The notes under the pieces are model-generated. The model made no database searches, was not told the DNA's origin, and saw nothing but the letters and a program-made list of their open reading frames with translations. A program made the position numbers and the translations under genes. A stretch of DNA of 45,801 nt from Mesostigma viride (Eukaryota > Streptophyta > Mesostigmatophyceae > Mesostigmatales > Mesostigmataceae): positions 8,217,169 through 8,262,969 of the forward strand of contig RPFO01000041.1 in the NCBI GenBank assembly GCA_009746045.1. Reading direction: 5' to 3'. Below, piece by piece: positions 38,776-45,801 of this stretch. Numbering within the stretch: the first letter of the stretch is position 1; each line of letters begins with the position of its first letter.

Positions 38776-39437
38776 TGTTAAATTTCTACCATCCAAGGTA
38801 TTGGAGGAAATCTTTCGTCCCAGCCTTTCTTGGCAATCACAAATGGAAACACAAATATTAATTCCACTCGTTTATTGCATATAAAACCTTCCCAGCGCCA
38901 TAGCTATGTGGCTGGCTAGGTGGCAAGGCATTGGATACATTTAGGGAGCAGGAACATGCAATTTACATGGAAAAGCAGCCACTTTGCGCAAGGCAAAGTT
39001 AATGCAATATCCGCCGTCAGATTCGACTCAGGTGGCGGCTGGACAATGCTAGACATCGGATGCTACATCATGCATCATACATGTGGGCGTGGCCCAAGCA
39101 AGGTACTTCCTAGGTATTTTTAGGTTCTTTCCCTCGAGCTCAACCTACTGATCATCTATGCATCAACGCATGAGTATGTTTGGGCCTGGCGCGGCGCCGA
39201 CGGTCAGAATAAATTGCACCGCGGCCTGGCCACAAAGTCGAAACTGAAAATAAAGCAAGGCACTGACGTATCTCACACAGAATTGTGCCGGTAAGGTAAA
39301 TCACGGCATATCCTACGTAATAATTCCGTCAATGTCCCGACGGCAGAATAAACGATAATACATACACGAACAAGTGGCCCAAGCCTGCACTAATAAACAT
39401 GTGAGCCTGTGGCACAAAACTGGCACAACTTCTGACA
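38776..39437 (-). repeat. 5' LTR of F (662 bp)
   Basis: Nearly identical to 36481-37144: differences are A/G near 36917, a 2-bp GC indel, A/T near 37073 and two bases near 37120-37130. Confidence 0.93.
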
Positions 39438-39442
39438 CAGGG

Positions 39443-39815
39443 CCAAGGTGATGTCCCCGGGTACCCAGCCCGTGATGGGGCAAGGCCTAACCAGCGTAGG
39501 CGCTTCAGGCGCCAGAGGAATGGGGCTCAGGGTGGCAAGGGTGCAGGTTCCCAAGGAGGGGTTGGGAGCCAGCAAGCTGGTGGTCAGCAGGGTAAGGGTG
39601 GCCAAGGGCAAGGCAAGGGCCAAGCTCAAGGCAACCAGGGCAAGCAGGGTGGGCAGTCTCAGGGAGGCCAGGGGAAGCCTGGCAAGGGTGGGGCTGGGTC
39701 TGGGAAGAAGGGTGGAGCATGCTTTGTGTGTGGCAAGGAAGGTCACTGGCGTCGTGAGTGCCCTGACAGGAAGGCCAAGCCTGCTGGGGCAGGGGGCCAG
39801 TCTGGGCAGCAGTGA
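39443..39815 (+). CDS. Gag C-terminus and zinc knuckle of II-2
   Basis: Rejoins 36480 in frame after removal of F and one CAGGG. It encodes an Arg-rich segment (QRRRFRRQRNG), long Gly/Gln/Lys-rich repeats (GKGGQGQGKGQAQGNQG), and a CCHC knuckle CFVCGKEGHWRREC near 39720-39761. It ends at TGA 39813-39815. The same frame stays open after this TGA to about 40175 (VLDVHKDGGVPLVQHQG), so a read-through gag-pol is conceivable. Confidence 0.85.
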
Positions 39816-40168
39816 CCAGTTACGCCATCCCCTGTAAATAGTCAATTACCCCTTGGGGAAGGTGTGCTGGATGTACATAAGGATGGGGGTGTGCCCCTTG
39901 TGCAGCACCAAGGGTGTAAAGATGTTGTTCTTCCACTGGATTGCAATAACGATGCTGCAGCTGAATTGCCTATTCCTCATGCAGGTGGTGGGTCTCCAGC
40001 AGGTGCTGGCCTGGAGGGCCAAGGGACCTGGCTGGAAGGGCCTGGAGCGGTCCAGGGTGCAGGACCTGGCTTGGGAAGTCAGGATGGCCTGCAGGGAAGC
40101 CCTGGAATCTCAGGAGTGGATCATGTGTCCCCACACACGGTTCAGACGTCTCGCCAGGTCAGTACTGA
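39816..40168 (+). other. Gag-integrase linker of II-2
   Basis: Open in the gag frame after the TGA, Gly/Pro-rich towards its end (LEGPGAVQGAGPGLG). It has no protease motif, which supports the absence of protease between gag and integrase. The frame changes near 40160 before the integrase finger. Confidence 0.55.
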
Positions 40169-40942
40169 GTGCTGAACTATGCTGAGGCTGGCCATAGGTT
40201 GCATCACATGTTTGGGCATTCTGGGCAGGCTGCAATGTTTGCTTGGAAGCTGGGAAGGGAGCCTTTGTGGGAGGCTTGCCAGGCTGCTGCTGAGAACTGT
40301 GGTTGCCAGGAGAATGCTGTTCACCCACCCCAGTCCCATGCTAGGGAGCCTGCTAGGGAGTGTGGCGACATCCAGATGGATATCCAGCATATCAGGGGCT
40401 TGTATATATTGGTGGGGGTGGACAGGTTCAGTAGATATAGACTGATAGACGTTCTGCCTGGTATGCAGGAGCATCACTTGTTGTTGGGTATGAAGGCCCT
40501 GGTCCCAGGCTTTGGGGTGTGCAAGAGTGTGCAGGCAGACTTGCAGTTTGACTGTTTGCTCAAGTATCAGGACCAGCTGCCTTGTAAGCTGGTAGTAGTC
40601 CCCAGAGAGAGTCATGGGCAGCAAGGGGCTGTAGAGAGATCCATACGTGAGGTGAAGACACTGGTGCTAGCAGCAGAGACAGTGCCACTTGTGGCATCTG
40701 CCTTAGAGAGGGCAGCCTGGTGTAAGGGGATAGAAGAGCAGCTGAACCACAGGGCTAACTATTACTTTGATGGTGTGGCTGTCTCTCCCCTGGCCCTGCA
40801 GTATAGCTTATTACCTGAAAACGTGGTGCAGCAGGCCAGTCTTAGGAAGGCAGACAGACTGTTTTCCCAGCTGAGACGTAAGGACAAGAACTGGAATGTG
40901 CTGAGGCCTCAGGTGGGGCTGAAGGTCAGGATGTGGAAGTAA
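40169..40942 (+). CDS. Integrase of II-2
   Basis: A zinc finger with HHMFGH and a Cys-rich partner (CQAAAENCGC). The catalytic core follows: DIQMDIQHIRGLYILVGVD (first Asp), VQADLQFDCLL (second Asp), and GQQGAVERSIREVKTL (Glu). C-terminal sequence LRPQVGLKVRMWK comes before a stop where II-1 has KEPSIPG. It would insert family II cDNA. The frame is broken near 40940 by a small change (AAGTAACCATCTATCTATACC against AAGGAACCATCTATTCC). Protease is downstream, as in family I. Confidence 0.87.
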   Translation: MLNYAEAGHRLHHMFGHSGQAAMFAWKLGREPLWEACQAAAENCGCQENAVHPPQSHAREPARECGDIQMDIQHIRGLYILVGVDRFSRYRLIDVLPGMQEHHLLLGMKALVPGFGVCKSVQADLQFDCLLKYQDQLPCKLVVVPRESHGQQGAVERSIREVKTLVLAAETVPLVASALERAAWCKGIEEQLNHRANYYFDGVAVSPLALQYSLLPENVVQQASLRKADRLFSQLRRKDKNWNVLRPQVGLKVRMWK

Positions 40943-41359
40943 CCATCTATCTATACCAGGCAAGCGGGGGAAGTGGCAGGATGGGGTTGTCACTCGTGTG
41001 GAAGAAGCTAACAGATCTTGCCTGCATGGTGGCTTTGGAAAAGGATCCAAGACACGTGTACAGGTTGTCCTGGGCTCATGTCAAGGAGAGAAGGCCTCAT
41101 GCAATCTGGCCTGCAGACGGGCCAGGCCCTCCCAGCTGGGTTGAGGAGCCAGGCCAGAGCCAGGCAGCAGCAGCTAACAATCCTCTGGTGATGGATGATG
41201 GTCTGTCCCTGCTGGAGGATGATGAGCAGGAAGAGGCTGCTGAAGCAACTGTCACAAGGCCAGAGGGGACGGGGCAGCCACCTAAGGCCCGGGGGCCTCT
41301 CATGGCGGACGTCATCCGAGCACTCATGCGCAGCAAACATGATCCCAAGGTATCCAAGC
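40933..41359 (+). pseudogene. Integrase C-terminal tail and linker of II-2
   Basis: Continues the integrase in another frame: VALEKDPRHVYRLSWAHVKE, then an acidic linker MDDGLSLLEDDEQEEAAEA and a basic part RALMRSKHDPKVSK. At 41360 it runs into the solo LTR. The duplicated CAAGC is 41355-41359. The same sequence is uninterrupted in II-1. Confidence 0.75.
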
Positions 41360-41788
41360 AGTTGAATGCCCTTCACCGCTGGCTAGCACGCCGGCGATGG
41401 AGACGGGATTTTTGTTGTTTGGGGAACCGATTGTGGGAGGCTGAGCCCGCAGCCGCCACTGATTGCTATTGAACCCTTGCAGCTGGCCAGGCCGCAAGGA
41501 GCTCAGCGGCGCGGCGCTAACCGATAAGGCATGCTCGAGCCTCTAACCCGAGACTACCGGTAGGCTACCCGATCGTGCATGGTCGAGCCTCTAACCCGAG
41601 ACTACCGGCACTCAGCGGATCTGTGCTACCGAGGGCGACGGTTCTCTGACCGTCCCGGCGCGCACTGGCTTCCGTACCTTGCTTAGGCACCGACTAGCAT
41701 CTAGACACCAATCTTTGATGCCCACCTGACTAGGCGCCCAGGCCGGCGACTACCGGCCAGCGGATAGATGCCACTCGGGAGCACAACT
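41360..41788 (+). repeat. Solo LTR of a fourth AGTT...AACT family (429 bp)
   Basis: Starts AGTTGAATGCCC and ends GCACAACT, with CAAGC on both sides (41355-41359 and 41789-41793). II-1 lacks it: there CCAAG runs straight into CTCACGG. It contains a direct repeat of GAGCCTCTAACCCGAGACTA (about 41534 and 41585). The orientation cannot be told from its symmetrical ends. Confidence 0.88.
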
Positions 41789-41793
41789 CAAGC

Positions 41794-42545
41794 TCACGGG
41801 GTGGGGGTCGTGCTGGGCAGCTACAATGGAGGTAGATACCAACTCACAGGTGTCTGTCATCAAGGAAGATGATGCTGTAGGCTTGCAGATGTCCCATCCC
41901 AGTTGCCTTGCTGTGTCTGATTTCTCAGGAAAGGTGTCCATGAAGATCCTAGGGGAAGTGAGTGTGCCTATCTTAGGGGTGCCCACCACGTTCTGTGTGG
42001 TAGAGGGCTATCAGGGGCCTGCCATACTGGGTCAGAACTTCTTGTGCATGCCAGGGGTTACTTTGACCTATGATGAGTTGGCACTAGAAGGCAGAGGCAG
42101 CCTCCCCCTTGAAAGATATCACTATTCCCAGGGTCTTGCAGTGGCGGTGAAGGCTGTTAAGAGTCAGCATGCTGAGGGTCCCCAAGGTCAGGAGCCCATA
42201 GCTGAGGACCTGTTGATCATCCCAACCACCTTTGATCCACGGCAGTTAGGGGTAAACAGGTACCAGATAGCTGCTCACAGTTCTATTCCCTGGCGCCAGC
42301 TAGTCGAGATGATGCAAAGCCCCAAGATGGCTAAGGCATGGACTCTTGGCTTTGTTGCTTCTGGGCATGAGTGGATAGTTTCCAACTGTGCAGAACCTGT
42401 GGATGAGCTGCCAGAAGTTCACCAGCTGCTCAGATTGATGTTTGTCCTCAAGCTCAAGGAGGTAGATGGTGTCCAGATGCCACATGTCAGACCAGTTGTA
42501 ACCGAGTATCATGGCACTGGCCAGTTGTTAGATGAGGAGCTCTAG
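41794..42545 (+). CDS. Protease and RT N-terminus of II-2
   Basis: Retropepsin-like domain: MEVDTNSQVSVIKEDD (DTN at 41835-41843), VSDFSGKVSMKILGEVSV, CVVEGYQGPAILGQNFLC, MPGVTLTYDE. The linker and the first RT segment follow (LMFVLKLKEVDGVQMPHVRP, VVTEYHGTGQ). The frame ends at TAG in GAGCTCTAGTCTATAC, where II-1 reads GAGCTCTATAC, so five bases have been inserted. The first ATG in frame is 41826, but the native protein would be a polyprotein. Confidence 0.87.
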
Positions 42546-42559
42546 TCTATACTCCAGGG

Positions 42560-43840
42560 ATGCTGCATGACACGTGGAGGATTCTGCTGTGTATATTTCT
42601 GTCTTTTCTGGTTAAGGGTGTGCCCTATAGCTCTGTGCTGATTGATTTCAAGAGGGCTTTTCTAATTAAGGGTGACCAGGATCAGGCTAGGCAGACTTGG
42701 AGAGATATCCCTCCTTTCTTTGTGACTGTACCTGCTGTATGGAGAGCAGAGATAAAGGCCAGGTACCTGAGAATTCAAAAAGGGTTGGAAGGTCTCAGGT
42801 CCAGTCCCATCATCTGGAGGAAGAGCCTAGAGAAGTTCTTGAAGAATACCTGTGGCTTTTCGGTGTCTCCAGTGGATCCCTGTTTGTTCCAAGGGTCCCA
42901 CAATGGCCTCCCTGTCTTTGCCTCACTGCATGGTGATGACCTGCATCTCATAGGTCCACCAGACTGGGTTGAGGCTGTTTTGGCCAAGATCCAGAAGTGG
43001 TTTGAGCTGGGTAAGATACATCACATGGTGGAGAATGAGCCTATGGTCTTCTGTGGCATGCAGGCTACGTTGTTCCGGCAGGCGAAGGGCTCGTGGTTCA
43101 TCAAGATGGAGGGTGGTAAGGACTATCCACAGCAGATTGTAGATGCATTGCAGGAGCCCATCACGCAGGCTAGGTGTGCTACCATCAGGGGCATGCTGGC
43201 ATGGCTTGCAAGTATATGTGCCCCTGACTTGCTGGTCTTGAGTCGACTTACTGATTCCCAGCTAGTTGAGGTGGGTGCTGAGAGTGTGGTGCAGGCTGTC
43301 ATGATGTCTCCCCCTCTTATACTGGGTCCTGTGGATTTGTACAAGCCCCTTGACATGATCCTCTATGTGGACAGTTCTATGGACAATAGGAAGGTCACAG
43401 AGGTCAGGGGCAGGGCAGCAGCATTAGTTACCCTGGAGCAAGATCACACCTCACTTGTTACCTGGTACAGTCGGTTGCAGAACAGGGTTACACCCAGCAG
43501 TGATATTGCTGAGTGCAGGGCAATCTGTGAAGGGCTGCATACTGCTCTTTACTTGAGGGAGCTCTTCTACCAGCTATGTCAAGTGGCTTCCTGTAGGTTG
43601 CAGCTGCACACACTGGTGAGGACTGATAGCATGGGCATGGTGCAATTTGTGCACAGGCAGCTGGCCAGGAGCAGGGACCTTGACTACTTGTTGCTCAAGG
43701 AGATGTCCTACCTAGCTCACATTGAACATGTGCCTGGTGTGGACAACCCTGCAGATGCCCTCACCAAGCTGGAGGAGAAGGCGGAGCGGCAGTACCCCCT
43801 GCTCCGTGGGCTCATGGACCCCTTACATGGGCGGCCATAG
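42560..43840 (+). CDS. Reverse transcriptase and RNase H of II-2
   Basis: A 426-codon frame without breaks. RT: LIDFKRAFLIKGDQDQ (palm; one extra Ile compared with II-1), GLEGLRSSPIIWRKSLEKF, SLHGDD box (HGDD at 42929-42940), TIRGMLAWLAS. RNase H: LYVDSSMDNRKVT, IAECRAICEG, VRTDSMGMVQF, NPADALTK. It stops at 43840, close to the left end of II-1 by homology. Catalytic acids appear present. Confidence 0.92.
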   Translation: MLHDTWRILLCIFLSFLVKGVPYSSVLIDFKRAFLIKGDQDQARQTWRDIPPFFVTVPAVWRAEIKARYLRIQKGLEGLRSSPIIWRKSLEKFLKNTCGFSVSPVDPCLFQGSHNGLPVFASLHGDDLHLIGPPDWVEAVLAKIQKWFELGKIHHMVENEPMVFCGMQATLFRQAKGSWFIKMEGGKDYPQQIVDALQEPITQARCATIRGMLAWLASICAPDLLVLSRLTDSQLVEVGAESVVQAVMMSPPLILGPVDLYKPLDMILYVDSSMDNRKVTEVRGRAAALVTLEQDHTSLVTWYSRLQNRVTPSSDIAECRAICEGLHTALYLRELFYQLCQVASCRLQLHTLVRTDSMGMVQFVHRQLARSRDLDYLLLKEMSYLAHIEHVPGVDNPADALTKLEEKAERQYPLLRGLMDPLHGRP

Positions 43841-44839
43841 AGACCAGGCCTTGCTTCAGCTTGGGTGCCCCCAGTGGGTTGTTTGACCAAAGTACCAAGT
43901 GGTGACTGGTGCTTACTGGTTGACAACCGGTCCTTCAGGGTTACGTACACCCTCCTGGACAGGAGTTGGTGTGGAATGCACTCCTACCAGCTGAGAATCA
44001 TGCCTGGCCCTCCCCATGGGGTTTCAGAAGAGTCGCCAGGACTTAAGTCGACGCCTTTGGCCTCAAACAGTTAGGCCATGCAAGGGCAACCCGAATGCTG
44101 GTTCTTACGGGTTGCTGTATATATGTCTTTCTAAGTGCTTGTTTCAACCTGTTTGCTAATAAAGAACCTGGTTGTGTGACCATGTGGCACATGGTTGCCA
44201 GGGAGCCACATTCTGGGTTATATACTGCTTGAATAAAAAATAATCATGTCATTCTCATGTTGTTCTCATGGTTGTGATGCTTGTCTTGTTCAAAGTTCCA
44301 GGTAACCTATAAACCTGGAGGTTGGGGTGGGGTTCAATTCCCCAGCAGAGCCACAGCCTGGCATGAGTGATCCCAGTGAAGACATGGGCTCCCCAATAAG
44401 GCAGTATTTGCATGGGTGCTACCTAAGTCTCTTTGAGCATAAAAGGGAAAGCTTGGCCAAGGCGGGCGCCATAAGAACGGGCCCCTGTGATAACTATGAA
44501 AGATCAGGAACTCACAATAATACGTTCTTGGCATCCTTTAATCCCAGCCATTGGACTGGGTCATGTGCCTTGACTTTGATCTAGCACCAAGTTCCCAAGG
44601 AAAGGTTGGGAGCTGACCAAGGGGTCAGGGGATAACCTGGGGTGACCTCTGATTCACTGGCCAGTACACCTAGCCTGGTCCAAGGGCATATATGTTGTTA
44701 CCCAAAAGGGGGCAGGATCCTGGGCCCTAGCAGCTAGGTCTGATCAACCTCAAGGGACCAAGTGGTCTGTGGCTGAGTGGGCACAAGCAAGGTTAGGCTT
44801 GTTTCAAGCTGGTCCAGCTCCAAAAGAAGAAAGGGTTGG
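43841..44839 (+). other. 3' untranslated region of II-2
   Basis: About 1 kb without a supportable gene. AATAAA is at 44158-44163, and GAATAAAAAATAAT near 44232. The last bases before the LTR, AAAAGAAGAAAGGGTTGG (44822-44839), are a clear polypurine tract. An 85-codon open frame at 44327-44584 has no recognisable features and no copy to compare with in this window. Confidence 0.7.
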
Positions 44840-45325
44840 AGTTAGCATTTTGGGCAACCAATATGCTAAGTGGATGCAGTTTGGAAAGACCTTTCCAATG
44901 CCGTGCTGACCGCCTGAAACAGACAAGGGACGAGAAAGATATGAGGTCCCGAAGTCCTAGCCGTCCGTGGCCGACTAGGGTGCAGTCCTCTGGTATAGTG
45001 GACAGGACACGTGGCAGGCCGCGCCTGCACAGGCTTAGCCTGTCCATCACGTGACTGTGGTCCACGTAGACCAGGAGGAGCAGCAGCCTGTGACTGGTGG
45101 GGTACTGGAGCTGGCACAGGACTGCAGGACTGCAAGGATACTAGACCTTGCAGGCTTGTGACAGGTCCTGTACTTCCTAGGTTGCAGGAGTCTAGGCAAA
45201 TCCAGCTCGTCCTGGCTCTGCACTGATGCCAGTGGACGTTAGGGATTTGTCTGTATGCCTGCACGTGCCTCGTCACGCCGATGGGAACGAGGAACAACGC
45301 AAAGGATATATAGCTTGGTCATGGG
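44840..45325 (+). repeat. 3' LTR of II-2, interrupted
   Basis: Starts AGTTAGCATTTTGGG and follows the 5' LTR closely for 486 bp, with a duplication of GGACTGCA near 45119. It is interrupted after ATGGG (45321-45325) by the family I LTR I-4. About 100 bp of LTR end are expected beyond the window. Confidence 0.88.
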
Positions 45326-45559
45326 AGTTGGAACGTGGAGAATGCGAGAGACAACTCACGAAAGCTGAGAATGATGAGGGAGATTGTATTAGCAAATAAT
45401 ACAACGAACGCTGAGAGCTCAGAATGGAACTGGGCAAACTCGGGTGCTGTGGCACTCCCCAGTGCTACGCCTATATGCCTATGGCAGCGCTCCACTGCAG
45501 CGCCTACCAGTGGACAACTGTACACTGCAATGCCATGCGACCACGTCACTAGCATCAAC
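45326..45559 (-). repeat. Partial family I LTR (I-4)
   Basis: AGTTGGAACGTGG to CACTAGCATCAAC matches the 3' half of family I LTRs on the minus strand and resembles the I-3 type. Matching stops at 45559, in the middle of the LTR, where AGTTAAGTAATGCG begins. The rest of this LTR, or element, would be beyond the window. Confidence 0.82.
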
Positions 45560-45635
45560 AGTTAAGTAATGCGATACGCATTACTTTTGCATACTTGCAA
45601 GTATGCAAAAGTAATGCGTATCGCATTACTTAACT
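45560..45635. repeat. 76-bp perfect palindrome, probable start of another element
   Basis: Two 38-base arms with no spacer, from AGTTAAGTAATGCG to CGCATTACTTAACT. Each arm also folds on itself (GTAATGCG/CGCATTAC). Its ends are AGTT and AACT, like the other LTRs here, and it interrupts I-4. TCAAC (45555-45559) would be the left target duplication. Confidence 0.85.
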
Positions 45636-45801
45636 AAAATTGGGCCGCGTGGGGAAATCCGGCGTTCCGCACACACCGCTCGTTACCGAGGTGACTTGAT
45701 TAATTACGACTCGGCTATTCCCAGCCTCACGCCGTAATTCCTATTTCGACTTGGCCTACCCGGCCTCCGCCAAACATAGAAATCCACAAATATTTCGACT
45801 C
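45636..45801. other. Sequence after the palindrome, unassigned
   Basis: 166 bases to the window end with no open frame of note. Short recurring motifs (TATTTCGACT, CGACTCGGC/CGACTTGGC, CCAGCCTC/CCGGCCTC) suggest LTR or other repeat sequence. It matches nothing else in the window. Confidence 0.4.

Larger units (their letters stand above)
36481..39437 (-). mobile_element. Element F: gag-only LTR retrotransposon (TR-GAG type)
   Basis: 2957 bp with LTRs of 664 bp (36481-37144) and 662 bp (38776-39437) ending TGTTAAAT...CTGACA, and the 5-bp duplication CAGGG (36476-36480 and 39438-39442). The primer-binding site, the only ORF and the polypurine tract all show minus-strand orientation. It has gag but no protease, integrase, RT or RNase H. 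LTRs differ by about four substitutions and one 2-bp indel. It has canonical TG...CA ends, unlike its neighbours, so it belongs to a different lineage. Confidence 0.93.

Noticed and set aside
41360-41788. Solo LTR region as a tRNA or rRNA-derived insertion because of its GC-rich repeats
   Set aside because: No cloverleaf or rRNA-like sequence could be recognised. AGTT...AACT ends with a 5-bp duplication explain it.
44327-44584. 85-codon plus-strand frame after pol of II-2 as an envelope or accessory gene
   Set aside because: No signal peptide, membrane segment or motif, and no second copy in the window to show conservation.

Overview
The window is a stack of nested LTR retrotransposons from a eukaryotic nuclear genome. 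I found no host gene, rRNA, tRNA or CRISPR array. The coding sequences are retroelement proteins of Ty1/copia type: gag with CCHC zinc knuckles, integrase (INT), aspartic protease (PR), copia-like reverse transcriptase (RT) and RNase H (RH). AATAAA signals follow pol in all four pol-bearing element types. The host is probably a protist or alga; retroelements alone do not fix the lineage.

Element names used here. Family I has LTRs of about 450 bp: I-1 (+, 2954 to about 10142), I-2 (-, 10500-18986), I-3 (+, 21205-33840) and a partial LTR I-4 (-, 45326-45559). Family II has LTRs of about 587 bp: II-1 (-, pieces at 1-2953, 10143-10499 and 18987-20875) and II-2 (+, 20966 to beyond 45325). Family III is one element (+, 21881-25633; 347-bp LTRs). 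A solo LTR of a fourth type lies at 41360-41788. A gag-only element F, with ordinary TG...CA ends, lies at 36481-39437 (-). A further element probably starts at 45560.

Layout. II-1 and II-2 stand head to head around a 90-bp (CATA)n microsatellite (20876-20965). In II-1, I-1 lies in the integrase region and I-2 at the gag start codon (target duplication AATGC); a later deletion appears to have fused the tail of I-1 to the gag of II-1. In II-2, I-3 lies in the 5' LTR (GGAGG), III-1 lies in the gag of I-3 (CACGC), F in the gag of II-2 (CAGGG), the solo LTR just upstream of its protease (CAAGC), and I-4 in its 3' LTR.

What stands out. (1) Families I and II have the domain order gag-INT-PR-RT-RH, with protease after integrase, unlike standard copia (gag-PR-INT-RT-RH) or gypsy (gag-PR-RT-RH-INT). 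(2) Families I, II, III and the solo LTR all begin AGTT and end AACT instead of TG...CA, with 5-bp target duplications. (3) The protease has DTQ or DTN in place of DTG/DSG, and the RT box is HGDD in place of YVDD, in all three families. (4) Family II carries an extra ORF between primer-binding site and gag. (5) Family I carries an antisense ORF between pol and 3' LTR, flanked by splice-like sites. Together these suggest an unusual copia-related lineage that LTR finders assuming TG...CA ends could miss.

Most copies are broken by small indels. Some could be uncorrected long-read errors, although two are shared by I-1 and I-2. Identity statements are by-eye comparisons.
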